Shown in pieces: positions 20,736-28,666 of a stretch of 64,000 nucleotides of DNA (the first letter of the stretch is position 1; each line of letters opens with the position of its first letter). The position numbers and the translations under genes are program-made. A model generated the notes under the pieces. It worked only from the letters and a program-made list of their open reading frames with translations. It was not told the DNA's origin and ran no database searches. The stretch lies in NCBI RefSeq assembly GCF_002934665.1, contig NZ_NIRS01000004.1:436501-500500 (forward strand). Direction: 5' to 3'. The stretch is from Pseudomonas laurylsulfatiphila (GTDB taxonomy: Bacteria > Pseudomonadota > Gammaproteobacteria > Pseudomonadales > Pseudomonadaceae).

Positions 20736-20838
20736 CTGTAGGAGCGAGCCTGCTCGCGATGGACTCAAGAACACCGCGTGCTTTCAGACAGCCCGCGTTA
20801 TCGTTGTCGACCATCGCGAGCAGGCTCGCTCCTACAGG
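20736..20838. repeat. REPIN-like inverted pair (GTAGGAGCGAGCCTGCTCGCGAT type)
   Basis: Inverted copies flank a ~57-bp spacer between the diguanylate cyclase and rlmKL genes. Confidence 0.88.
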
Positions 20839-20847
20839 GGGCAACCA

Positions 20848-23118
20848 TCAACGCGCCATGATTTTCCAGGCGCGATGGATCTTGGCGTTGCGCGCAAAAT
20901 CCGGATCGAGGGTCTGGGCAGTGATGTCTTCGACCGCATAACGCTCGCCGAGATTGGCCTCCAGTTCGAACTTGCGGAAGTTGTTGGAGAAGTACAACAC
21001 GCCACCGGGTGCCAGGCGCGCCATGGCCAGATCGATCAGTTGCACCTGGTCGCGCTGCACGTCGAACACGCCTTCCATGCGCTTGGAGTTGGAGAACGTC
21101 GGCGGGTCGATGAAGATCAGGTCGTACTCGTCACGACTGGCTTCGAGCCACGCCATCACATCGCCCTGCTCCAGGCGGTTCTTGTCGGAAAAACCGTTCA
21201 GCGACAGGTTGCGACGCGCCCAGTCCAGATAGGTTTTCGACAGGTCGACACTGGTGGTGCTGCGCGCGCCGCCCTTGGCCGCATGCACGCTGGCCGTTGC
21301 GGTGTAGCAGAACAGATTGAGGAAGCGTTTGCCGGCCGCCTCTTTCTGGATACGCATGCGCATCGGCCGATGGTCGAGGAACAGACCGGTGTCGAGGTAG
21401 TCGGTGAGGTTCACCAGCAACTTCACACCGCCTTCATTGACCTCGACAAACTTGCCCTGCGCCGCCTGACGTTCGTACTGTTTAGTGCCGCTCTGACGCT
21501 CGCGGCGCTTGACCACCACGCGGTTCTTGTCGATGTTCAGCGCCTGCGGGATGGCTGCCAGGGCATCGAACATGCGGGCCGACGCTTTTTCCGGATCGAT
21601 GGATTTCGGCGCGGCGTACTCCTGAACATGGACCCAATCGTGATACAGGTCGATGGCCATGGAATATTCCGGCATGTCGGCATCGTACACGCGGTAGCAG
21701 TCGATGCCTTCACGCTTGACCCACTTGCCCAGGGCCTTGAGGTTCTTTTGCAGGCGGTTGGCGAACATCTGCCCGCCTTCGCTCAGGCGCGGCTGCTCGA
21801 CCACCGGAGCCGGTGCCGGCGTCGGTTTGATCGGGTTGCCGTTTTTGTTGAACTTGCGTTCCTGCGGTTCGTTCGGCGTCTGATCGTAGGCGGCTTGCTC
21901 ACGCTCGACCTGGCGCTGTTCCGGCGTACGACGCTCGCCGGTGACGAACTGATCCGGCAGCACCTTGATCAGCAGCAGCTTGCACGGCAAGGCGCCGTTC
22001 CAGAACGAATACTGCTTGTGGCTGCGGATGCCCATGCGCTTGCCCAGGTCCGGCGCGCCGGTGAACACCGCCGCTTCCCAGTTCAGGCAGGCCTGACGCA
22101 GGCGTTCGCCGAGGTTCTGGTAGAGGTAGAGCAGGCTCGCCTCGTCGCCCAGACGCTCGCCGTACGGAGGGTTGCAGATCACCAGGCCTTTCTGGTTCTG
22201 GTCCGGGCGCGGCTCGAACGTCGCGACTTCACCCTGGTAGATCTTGATCCACTCGCTCAGGCCGGCCCGCTCGACGTTGTTGCGACCCGGTTGAATCAGG
22301 CGCGGATCGGCTTCGTAGCCGCGGATCCACAGCGGTGTCCTGGCCAGGCCGGCCGCGGCGCGCTCGGACGCTTCTTCGTGGAGTTTTTTCCACAACGCCG
22401 GGACGTGACCGAGCCAGGCAGTGAAGCCCCACTGCTCGCGACGCAGGTTCGGCGCGATGTCGGCGGCGATCATCGCCGCTTCCACCAGGAACGTACCGAC
22501 ACCGCACATCGGGTCGGCCAGCGCGCCGCCTTCGGCCGCGATACGTGGCCAGCCGGAACGGATCAGGATGGCGGCCGCGAGGTTTTCCTTCAGCGGTGCC
22601 GCACCTTGCTGCAGGCGATAGCCGCGCTGGTGCAGGCTGTGGCCGGACAGGTCGAGGGACAGAATGGCTTCGCCGCGGTCCAGGCGCAGGTGAATGCGCA
22701 GGTCCGGATTGAGCTTGTCGATGGACGGACGGTCGCCTTGCGGGGTCCGCAGTTTGTCGACGATGGCGTCCTTGACCTTCAGCGCGCCGAAGTGGGTGTT
22801 GTCGATACCCGAGCCATGGCCGCTGAATTCGACGGCCAGGGTGCCGTCGTTGAGCATGTGGTCTTGCCACTCGATGTCCAGCACGCCGTGGTACAGGTCT
22901 TCGGCGTCCTTCATCGGGAAACGCTTGAGCACCAGCAGCACGCGGTTCGCCAGGCGTGACCACAGGCACAGGCGATAAGCGGTTTCCATGGTGGCCATGC
23001 CGCGCACGGCAGAGGTGTGCTCCCGCGCTTCCTCAAGGCCAAGCCCGACGGCTTCCTCGATGAGCAGGCCTTCAAGGCCTTTTGGGCAAGTGAGGAAGAG
23101 TTCGAAACGATCGGACAT
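20848..23118 (-). CDS. rlmL: bifunctional 23S rRNA methyltransferase RlmKL
   Basis: Fused enzyme that makes m2G2445 (RlmL part) and m7G2069 (RlmK part) in 23S rRNA. The 756-aa protein has an N-terminal ferredoxin-like plus THUMP region (about 1-160), a first Rossmann methyltransferase with LADPMCGVGTFLVEAAMIA and the catalytic ICNPPYGERLG, a linker around 385-440, and a second methyltransferase with NLFCYTATASVHAAKGGA and LIFIDPPTFSNS. ATG at 23116-23118 gives MSDRFELFLTCPKGLE, the conserved N-terminus; the longer frame to 23154 is rejected. Divergent from rmf, another ribosome-related gene. Confidence 0.96.
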   Translation of the reverse strand: MSDRFELFLTCPKGLEGLLIEEAVGLGLEEAREHTSAVRGMATMETAYRLCLWSRLANRVLLVLKRFPMKDAEDLYHGVLDIEWQDHMLNDGTLAVEFSGHGSGIDNTHFGALKVKDAIVDKLRTPQGDRPSIDKLNPDLRIHLRLDRGEAILSLDLSGHSLHQRGYRLQQGAAPLKENLAAAILIRSGWPRIAAEGGALADPMCGVGTFLVEAAMIAADIAPNLRREQWGFTAWLGHVPALWKKLHEEASERAAAGLARTPLWIRGYEADPRLIQPGRNNVERAGLSEWIKIYQGEVATFEPRPDQNQKGLVICNPPYGERLGDEASLLYLYQNLGERLRQACLNWEAAVFTGAPDLGKRMGIRSHKQYSFWNGALPCKLLLIKVLPDQFVTGERRTPEQRQVEREQAAYDQTPNEPQERKFNKNGNPIKPTPAPAPVVEQPRLSEGGQMFANRLQKNLKALGKWVKREGIDCYRVYDADMPEYSMAIDLYHDWVHVQEYAAPKSIDPEKASARMFDALAAIPQALNIDKNRVVVKRRERQSGTKQYERQAAQGKFVEVNEGGVKLLVNLTDYLDTGLFLDHRPMRMRIQKEAAGKRFLNLFCYTATASVHAAKGGARSTTSVDLSKTYLDWARRNLSLNGFSDKNRLEQGDVMAWLEASRDEYDLIFIDPPTFSNSKRMEGVFDVQRDQVQLIDLAMARLAPGGVLYFSNNFRKFELEANLGERYAVEDITAQTLDPDFARNAKIHRAWKIMAR

Positions 23119-23648
23119 GGGAATTCCAGAACCTTTAGCTGAGTGACCGGGCAACGCATTGCCGGTCCGGTTTTCAATCAGGCGCTTTTCTCGAAGAGCG
23201 CCCGCGTGGCACGAAGGTGTGCCGTTCCACCCCTGCTGCTCGGGTTAAATGAGCTTAGATGCAAGGACAGATAAAAAAGTTGATGCAATGAAATGTCATA
23301 AGTCGACCCTTCGTCGAATAGTGCCTCCCGGCAACGGGAGCCATTCTCACTAAAGGATTAAGCCCATCATCCAGCGCAGGGCCGATCATACCGGGGTTTG
23401 GCTAATAAATACGCTACAAACACTCTGTTACTTATGGCCTTAACACATGAATGGTTACGTCCTTATGACAAAACGATCATTCCCTCGATGTGACGCATTG
23501 GTTAGAACTCAACTCAGGTTGGCGCCGCAATGACGCCAACACCTTGGCTCGTCACGCCGGCAACGAGCCCCCAACGGCAGAGTTTTTCTGCCAGACCTCA
23601 ATAGAGGTCAACGCGATAAATACAGTCAACAAGTGAGGGCAACACCCT
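23119..23648. other. rlmKL/rmf divergent intergenic region
   Basis: 530 bp without a convincing gene. The half next to rmf holds four successive small hairpins (listed separately). The half next to rlmKL is comparatively AT-rich. No promoter could be assigned with confidence. Confidence 0.5.
23518..23609 (+). promoter_or_regulatory. structured rmf 5' leader with four tandem hairpins
   Basis: Four perfect stems follow each other: GTTGGCG/CGCCAAC (23518-23524, 23534-23540), GGCTCGT/ACGAGCC (23546-23552, 23563-23569), GGCAGA/TCTGCC (23576-23581, 23587-23592) and GACCTC/GAGGTC (23594-23599, 23604-23609). They end 39 nt before the rmf start. None is followed by a T run, so a role in mRNA stability or translation is more likely than termination. 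Confidence 0.5.
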
Positions 23649-23864
23649 ATGAGAAGACTTAAGCGTGATCCGTTGGAAAGAGCATTTTTGCGCGGATATC
23701 AATATGGCGTTGGTGGCAAATCCCGTGAGCTTTGCCCATTTACTCTACCGTCGGTACGCCAAGCCTGGATCAATGGCTGGCGAGAAGGACGCGGCGACAA
23801 CTGGGACGGTATGACCGGCACTGCGGGAATCCACAGACTCAACGAACTTCACGCCGTCGGCTAA
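23649..23864 (+). CDS. rmf: ribosome modulation factor
   Basis: Small basic protein of 71 aa that dimerises 70S ribosomes into inactive 100S particles in stationary phase. The sequence MRRLKRDPLERAFLRGYQYG, then CPFTLPSVRQAWINGWREGR, is a full-length match to the RMF family. ATG at 23649 is preceded by GTGAGGGCAACACCCT. An intrinsic terminator follows. The long structured leader is noted separately. Confidence 0.96.
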   Translation: MRRLKRDPLERAFLRGYQYGVGGKSRELCPFTLPSVRQAWINGWREGRGDNWDGMTGTAGIHRLNELHAVG

Positions 23865-23950
23865 TTACAGGGCACAACACTCCGACACGACAATCTGATT
23901 TTGTACTGAATTAACCACGCACGTCCCATCCGGACGGCGGGCTGCGGCCC

Positions 23951-23977
23951 AGGGGCTCCTTTAAAGGGGCCCTTTTT
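23951..23977 (+). terminator. intrinsic terminator after rmf
   Basis: Stem GGGCTCC / GGGGCCC (one G-T pair) with a TTTAAA-type loop, followed by TTTTTT. Confidence 0.85.
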
Positions 23978-23997
23978 TATGAAACGCAATTTTCCCG

Positions 23998-24077
23998 TGT
24001 AGGAGCTGCCGAAGGCTGCGATCTTTTGATCTTGAAAAATCAAAATCAAAAGATCGCAGCCTTCGGCAGCTCCTACA
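23998..24077. repeat. REPIN-like inverted pair (CCTTCGGCAG type)
   Basis: Two inverted copies of GTAGGAGCTGCCGAAGGC... separated by a short AT-rich spacer, between rmf and the convergent pyrD. Confidence 0.9.
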
Positions 24078-24080
24078 AGA

Positions 24081-25100
24081 TCAGCGTAGGGCTGCGATGG
24101 CGTCTACGGACTCGCGAATCAGTGCCGGGCCCTTGTAGATGAACCCCGAGTAAATCTGCACCAGGCTCGCGCCTGCGGTGATTTTCTCTGCGGCGTGCTT
24201 GCCTTCGGTAATGCCGCCGGCAGCGATGATCGGCAGGCGACCCCCCAGCTCCGATGCCAGCACTTTCACGGTGTGGGTGCTCTTGTCGCGAACCGGTGCG
24301 CCAGACAGACCACCGGCCTCGTCGCCATGTTCCATGCCTTCGACGCCTACGCGGCTCAGGGTGGTGTTGGTGGCAATGACCGCATCCATTCCGGTTTCGA
24401 TCAGCGCTTGTGCAACCTGTGCGGTTTCTTCGTCGCTCATGTCCGGCGCGATCTTGATCGCCAGCGGTACATGCTTGCCATGACGCAAGGCCAGCTCCGC
24501 GCGGCGCTCGGCCAGATCGGCCAGCAACTGCTTGAGCGAGTCACCGAATTGCAGGCTGCGCAGGCCCGGCGTATTCGGCGAACTGACGTTGACCGTCACA
24601 TAGCTGGCGTGAGCGTACACTTTGTCCAGGCAGATCAGGTAGTCGTCCACGGCACGCTCGACCGGCGTATCGAAGTTCTTGCCGATGTTGATGCCCAGCA
24701 CGCCCTTGTATTTTGCCGCCGCCACGCGGGCCAGCAGGTGATCGACGCCGAGGTTGTTGAAGCCCATGCGATTGATGATCGCCTCGGCTTCCGGCAAACG
24801 GAACAGGCGAGGCTTGGGGTTGCCCGGCTGCGGACGCGGGGTGATGGTGCCGATTTCGACAAAGCCGAAACCCAGTTGGGCGAATCCATCGATGGCCGCG
24901 CCGTTCTTGTCCAGACCGGCGGCCAGGCCCACCGGGTTCGGGAAGTCCAGGCCCATGACATTCACCGGCTTCTTCGCCGGAGCCTTGCACAGCAAGCCGT
25001 TGAGCCCAAGACGCCCGCCCGCGCCGATCAGGTCCAGGGACAGATCGTGGGAGGTTTCCGGGGAGAGTTTGAACAACAGCTGACGGGCCAGGGTGTACAT
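24081..25100 (-). CDS. pyrD: dihydroorotate dehydrogenase (quinone), class 2
   Basis: Membrane-associated flavoenzyme oxidising dihydroorotate to orotate with ubiquinone in pyrimidine synthesis. The 339-aa protein begins MYTLARQLLFKLSPETSHDLSL, the class 2 N-terminal membrane-association helix. It carries NPVGLAAGLDKNG, the NVSSPNTPGLR loop with the catalytic serine, and IIAAGGITEGKHAAEKI for FMN phosphate binding. ATG at 25098-25100 fits family length; upstream extension is rejected. Divergent from nasS. Confidence 0.96.
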   Translation of the reverse strand: MYTLARQLLFKLSPETSHDLSLDLIGAGGRLGLNGLLCKAPAKKPVNVMGLDFPNPVGLAAGLDKNGAAIDGFAQLGFGFVEIGTITPRPQPGNPKPRLFRLPEAEAIINRMGFNNLGVDHLLARVAAAKYKGVLGINIGKNFDTPVERAVDDYLICLDKVYAHASYVTVNVSSPNTPGLRSLQFGDSLKQLLADLAERRAELALRHGKHVPLAIKIAPDMSDEETAQVAQALIETGMDAVIATNTTLSRVGVEGMEHGDEAGGLSGAPVRDKSTHTVKVLASELGGRLPIIAAGGITEGKHAAEKITAGASLVQIYSGFIYKGPALIRESVDAIAALR

Positions 25101-25194
25101 GGGCGGATTTGACTCGATTGGCGGCGAATTGAGGCGGCGATTATAGCCGGGCAACGGCGTGGCAAGCGAGGCGCGTGTTCAAATCAGCGGTTAA

Positions 25195-25210
25195 TGGCAT
25201 ATGCCTTGCA
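25195..25210 (+). promoter_or_regulatory. sigma-54-type promoter upstream of nasST
   Basis: TGGCATATGCCTTGCA has the -24 TGG and -12 TTGCA elements at GG-N10-GC spacing. It is followed directly by the leader with hairpins and terminator. Confidence 0.6.
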
Positions 25211-25225
25211 CCATTCCGGGTACCA

Positions 25226-25311
25226 GCACCCAGTCAGCGTCTGATTGGGTGCAAAGACAATGGCGTCGTCCCCGGCCTGCCCCTGCACGGACCTGGGACG
25301 ACGTTTTTTTT
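25226..25311 (+). promoter_or_regulatory. candidate ANTAR-type antitermination leader of nasST
   Basis: A 10-bp stem (25226-25235 with 25243-25252, one G-T pair) presents the loop AGCGTCT, keeping A1 and G4 of the ANTAR hexaloop but one base longer. After AAA comes a 3-bp hairpin GAC / GTC with hexaloop AATGGC (25256-25267). This overlaps the 5' arm of an intrinsic terminator (CGTCGTCCC 25264-25272 with 25295-25303, then T8). The arrangement suggests that NasT autoregulates its own operon; P2 is weak. Confidence 0.55.
25264..25311 (+). terminator. leader terminator (attenuator) before nasS
   Basis: 9-bp perfect stem CGTCGTCCC / GGGACGACG with a 22-nt loop and T8, ending 17 nt before the nasS ATG. 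Confidence 0.85.
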
Positions 25312-25327
25312 GCAAGGTGAACGCGCG

Positions 25328-26539
25328 ATGAACGAACCGTCAGCCGGCCCTCTGGCTTGGGTCCATGGCAGCGATGCCCCGGAAAAAACCGAAATCAATC
25401 TCGGCTTCATGGCCCTGAGCGACTGCGCCTCGGTGGTGGTCGCCGCCACCCAGGGCTTCGCCCAACCCCACGGCTTGACCCTTAACCTCAAGCGCCAATC
25501 GTCCTGGGCCAACCTGCGGGACAAGCTGGTGAGCGGCGAACTCGATGCCGCCCATAGCCTCTACGGCCTGATTTACGCCGTCCACCTGGGCATCGGTGGC
25601 GTGGCCGCGACCGACATGGCGGTGTTGATGGGCCTGAATCAAAACGGTCAGAGCATCAATCTGTCCCGCGGCTTGCAGACGCTTGGGGTGACCAGTCCTG
25701 AGGCATTGGATCGGCACGTGCACCAAACTCGCCCAAAACTCACCTTCGCCCAGACGTTTCCTACCGGCACCCACGCCATGTGGTTGTATTACTGGCTGGC
25801 CAGCCAGGGTATACACCCGCTGCTGGATGTCGACAGCGTCGTGGTGCCGCCGCCGCAAATGGTCGCCCACCTGAGGGCCGGGCGTATCGACGGGTTCTGT
25901 GTCGGCGAACCCTGGTCCGCCAGCGCCGTGCAACAGGACCTCGGTTTCACCCTGGCCACGACCCAGGCCCTCTGGCCCGATCACCCGGAAAAGGTCCTCG
26001 GTTGCACCCGTGCGTTCGTCGAGCAATACCCCAATACCGCGCGGGTATTGGTGATGGCGGTTCTGGAAGCCAGCCGCTTCATCGAAGAAAGCCGCGAAAA
26101 TCGTCGCAGCACTGCGCAATTGCTCAGTGCAGCGCAATACCTCGACGCGCCGCTGGAATGCATCGAGCCGCGCCTGCTGGGCGACTATGTCGATGGCCTG
26201 GGCAATCGCTGGCAAGACCCGCACGCCCTGCGCTTCCATGGTGAAGGCGAGGTCAATCTGCCGTACCTGTCCGACGGTATGTGGTTCATGACCCAGTTCC
26301 GTCGCTGGGGCTTGTTGCGCGATGACCCGGATTACCTCGCCGTGGCCCGTCAAGTCCATCAACTGGAGTTGTATCGTGAAGCGGCCAGCGCTGTAGGTGT
26401 CGCGGCACTGGGCAAGGAGATGCGAAGCAGTCAATTGATCGATGGCAAGATCTGGGACGGTTCGGACCCGGCCGGTTATGCCCGCAGTTTCAAACTGCAC
26501 GCCATGAGCGACAGCTCGCACCGATCCGCCAGCCGCTGA
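25328..26539 (+). CDS. nasS: nitrate/nitrite sensor NasS (NrtA-like)
   Basis: Homologue of ABC-type nitrate-binding proteins (NrtA/CmpA family) of 403 aa that lacks a signal peptide, consistent with a cytoplasmic sensor. In known NasS/NasT pairs the protein holds NasT inactive until nitrate or nitrite binds. Typical segments are EINLGFMALSDCASVVVAATQGFAQ, HSLYGLIYAVHLGIGG, GTHAMWLYYWLASQGI and DGFCVGEPWSASAV. ATG at 25328 is 17 nt after the leader terminator; the frame open from 25175 runs through the leader and is rejected. nasT follows after 15 nt. Confidence 0.9.
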   Translation: MNEPSAGPLAWVHGSDAPEKTEINLGFMALSDCASVVVAATQGFAQPHGLTLNLKRQSSWANLRDKLVSGELDAAHSLYGLIYAVHLGIGGVAATDMAVLMGLNQNGQSINLSRGLQTLGVTSPEALDRHVHQTRPKLTFAQTFPTGTHAMWLYYWLASQGIHPLLDVDSVVVPPPQMVAHLRAGRIDGFCVGEPWSASAVQQDLGFTLATTQALWPDHPEKVLGCTRAFVEQYPNTARVLVMAVLEASRFIEESRENRRSTAQLLSAAQYLDAPLECIEPRLLGDYVDGLGNRWQDPHALRFHGEGEVNLPYLSDGMWFMTQFRRWGLLRDDPDYLAVARQVHQLELYREAASAVGVAALGKEMRSSQLIDGKIWDGSDPAGYARSFKLHAMSDSSHRSASR

Positions 26540-26554
26540 CAGGAGACGACGAAC

Positions 26555-27130
26555 ATGCTGCGTATCCTGCTGATCAACGACACCGCGAAAAAAGTCGGAC
26601 GCCTGAAGGCCGCCCTGACCGAGGCCGGATTCGAAGTGATCGATGAGTCCGGCCTGACCATCGACTTGCCCGAACGCGTCGAAACGGTGCGTCCGGACGT
26701 GATTCTGATCGATACCGAGTCACCCGGCCGCGATGTCATGGAGCAAGTGGTGCTGGTCACTCGCGACCAGCCACGACCGATTGTGATGTTCACCGACGAA
26801 CATGACCCCGATGTGATGCGCCAGGCGATCAAGTCCGGGGTCAGTGCCTACATCGTCGAAGGCATTCACGCACAACGCCTGCAGCCGATTCTCGATGTGG
26901 CCATGGCACGCTTCGAAAGCGATCAGGCTTTGCGCGCCCAGCTGCAGGCCCGCGACCAGCAACTGGCCGAGCGCAAGCGCATCGAGCTGGCCAAAGGGCT
27001 GCTGATGAAAATGAAGGACTGTAACGAAGAAGAGGCCTACACACTGATGCGCCGCCAGGCGATGAGCCGCCAGCAGAAGCTGATTCAAGTGGCAGAGCAG
27101 ATTATTGCCATGAGTGAATTGTTGGGTTGA
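26555..27130 (+). CDS. nasT: ANTAR-domain antiterminator NasT
   Basis: RNA-binding antitermination protein of 191 aa. The N-terminal pseudo-receiver fold covers about 1-120 (LLINDTAKKVGRLKAALTEAGFEVIDESG...). The C-terminal ANTAR three-helix domain spans about 132-188 (ERKRIELAKGLLMKMKDCNEEEAYTLMRRQAM), where the A-K-G and E-A-Y residues typical of ANTAR are visible. Predicted to bind dual-hexaloop leader RNAs and suppress terminators. Matching leaders occur upstream of nasS, nasA and nirB in this window. Followed by a REP pair. Confidence 0.94.
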   Translation: MLRILLINDTAKKVGRLKAALTEAGFEVIDESGLTIDLPERVETVRPDVILIDTESPGRDVMEQVVLVTRDQPRPIVMFTDEHDPDVMRQAIKSGVSAYIVEGIHAQRLQPILDVAMARFESDQALRAQLQARDQQLAERKRIELAKGLLMKMKDCNEEEAYTLMRRQAMSRQQKLIQVAEQIIAMSELLG

Positions 27131-27134
27131 ACAG

Positions 27135-27219
27135 CAAAAGATCGCAGCCTTCGGCAGCTCCTACAGGGGCACACATTCCCCTGTAGGAGCTGCCGAAGGC
27201 TGCGATCTTTTTGCTTTAC
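27135..27219. repeat. REPIN-like inverted pair (CCTTCGGCAG type)
   Basis: Inverted copies with a ~20-bp spacer that is itself partly palindromic, between nasT and the nasA promoter; it ends in CTTTTTGCTTT and could act as a terminator for nasT. Confidence 0.88.
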
Positions 27220-27233
27220 ACAAATTTCCGATA

Positions 27234-27249
27234 TGGCACAGATCTGGCT
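27234..27249 (+). promoter_or_regulatory. sigma-54-type promoter upstream of nasA
   Basis: TGGCACAGATCTGGCT, GG-N10-GC spacing. The identical 16-mer occurs at 60211 before the NCS1 permease gene. Confidence 0.65.
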
Positions 27250-27263
27250 AGGTAATCGGTACA

Positions 27264-27347
27264 GGTAACCAACGGCGGTTGCCCCACCTACGACAAAGAC
27301 GTCGCTCACCTCATTTGCCCTTGGCGGATCGGGTGGCGGCGTTTTTT
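27264..27347 (+). promoter_or_regulatory. ANTAR-type antitermination leader of nasA
   Basis: P1: 7-bp stem (27264-27270 with 27277-27283, one G-T pair), hexaloop AACGGC. P2: 4-bp stem CGAC / GTCG (27291-27304), hexaloop AAAGAC. Both loops have A at position 1 and G at position 4, as in the NasR/NasT/EutV target consensus. The right arm of P2 lies inside the 5' arm of the terminator (27299-27310 with 27332-27342), so P2 and terminator are mutually exclusive. Confidence 0.78.
27299..27347 (+). terminator. leader terminator (attenuator) before nasA
   Basis: Eleven-pair stem with one bulged T (27306) and one G-T pair, ~21-nt loop, followed by T6 and CGTTTT. Confidence 0.82.
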
Positions 27348-27447
27348 CGTTTTGGCCCCACAGCACGGGGCCGGTGGAGCGGCCGTAGCGGCGCCCCACC
27401 TGCAAGCTCATGACTCCTTTCGAGACTCTTCACAGCTGAGGTGCGCA

Positions 27448-28659
27448 ATGAATTCAAGCTTCTGGAAATCCGGCCATACCCCCACATTGTTCGCAGCCTT
27501 CCTCTATTTCGACCTGAGCTTCATGGTCTGGTACCTGCTCGGTCCGCTGGCGGTGCAGATCGCCGCCGACCTGCACCTGACGACACAGCAACGCGGGCTG
27601 GTGGTCGCCACGCCGATTCTGGCCGGGGCGGTCTTGCGTTTTATCATGGGGATGCTGGCTGATCGCCTGTCGCCCAAAACCGCCGGCCTGATCGGTCAGG
27701 TCATCGTGATCTGCGCGCTGTTCGGCGCCTGGAAGCTCGGCATCCACAGCTACGAGCAAGCGCTGCTGCTGGGTCTGTTCCTCGGCATGGCCGGTGCGTC
27801 CTTTGCCGTTGCCCTGCCCCTGGCCTCGCAGTGGTATCCGCCGCAGCATCAAGGCAAGGCCATGGGCATCGCCGGCGCCGGCAACTCGGGTACGGTATTC
27901 GCCGCACTGATCGCCCCGGTCCTGGCGGCGGCGTTTGGCTGGAGCAACGTGTTCGGCTTCGCCCTGATTCCGCTGATCCTGACCCTGATCGTCTTTGCCT
28001 GGCTGGCGAAAAACGCCCCCGAGCGACCAAAAGCCAAATCCATGGCCGACTACTTTAAGGCCTTGGGCGATCGTGACAGCTGGTGGTTCATGTTTTTCTA
28101 CAGCGTGACGTTCGGCGGCTTCATCGGCCTGGCCAGCGCCCTGCCCGGCTATTTCAACGACCAGTACGGCCTGAGCCCGGTGACGGCCGGTTACTACACG
28201 GCGGCCTGCGTGTTCGGCGGCAGCCTGATGCGCCCATTGGGTGGCGCGCTGGCTGACCGGTTCGGTGGCATTCGGACCTTGTTGGCGATGTACACCGTCG
28301 CGGCGATCTGCATAACAGCAGTCGGCTTCAACCTGCCGAATTCCTACGCCGCACTCGCACTTTTCGTCTGCACTATGCTCGGCCTGGGCGCCGGCAATGG
28401 CGCGGTATTCCAGTTGGTGCCGCAGCGTTTTCGTCGGGAAATCGGTGTGATGACCGGTCTGATCGGCATGGCAGGCGGCATCGGTGGCTTTGCCCTCGCG
28501 GCCGGCATGGGTGCGATCAAACAAAGCACCGGTAGTTATCAACTGGCGCTGTGGTTGTTCGCCAGCCTCGGCGTTCTGGCCTGGTTCGGCCTGCACGGCG
28601 TGAAACGGCGCTGGAGAACCACCTGGGGTTCGGCGGCCGTGACGGCTGCGCGGGTCTGA
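27448..28659 (+). CDS. nasA: nitrate/nitrite MFS transporter NasA
   Basis: Major facilitator of the NarK/NasA nitrate-nitrite porter family, 403 aa with 12 predicted transmembrane segments. Family-typical stretches include FMVWYLLGPLAVQIAADL, GMLADRLSPK and the glycine-rich nitrate signatures GMAGASFAVALPLASQWYP and GLGAGNGAVFQLVPQRF. ATG at 27448, about 100 nt after the leader terminator; the frame open from 27352 is rejected. The next gene starts 7 nt after its stop. Imports nitrate for the cytoplasmic reductases encoded downstream. Confidence 0.95.
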   Translation: MNSSFWKSGHTPTLFAAFLYFDLSFMVWYLLGPLAVQIAADLHLTTQQRGLVVATPILAGAVLRFIMGMLADRLSPKTAGLIGQVIVICALFGAWKLGIHSYEQALLLGLFLGMAGASFAVALPLASQWYPPQHQGKAMGIAGAGNSGTVFAALIAPVLAAAFGWSNVFGFALIPLILTLIVFAWLAKNAPERPKAKSMADYFKALGDRDSWWFMFFYSVTFGGFIGLASALPGYFNDQYGLSPVTAGYYTAACVFGGSLMRPLGGALADRFGGIRTLLAMYTVAAICITAVGFNLPNSYAALALFVCTMLGLGAGNGAVFQLVPQRFRREIGVMTGLIGMAGGIGGFALAAGMGAIKQSTGSYQLALWLFASLGVLAWFGLHGVKRRWRTTWGSAAVTAARV

Positions 28660-28666
28660 CGCCTCG

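Noticed and set aside
25175..25327. N-terminal extension of nasS
   Set aside because: It would translate the attenuator hairpins; ATG 25328 is after the terminator and matches homologous length.
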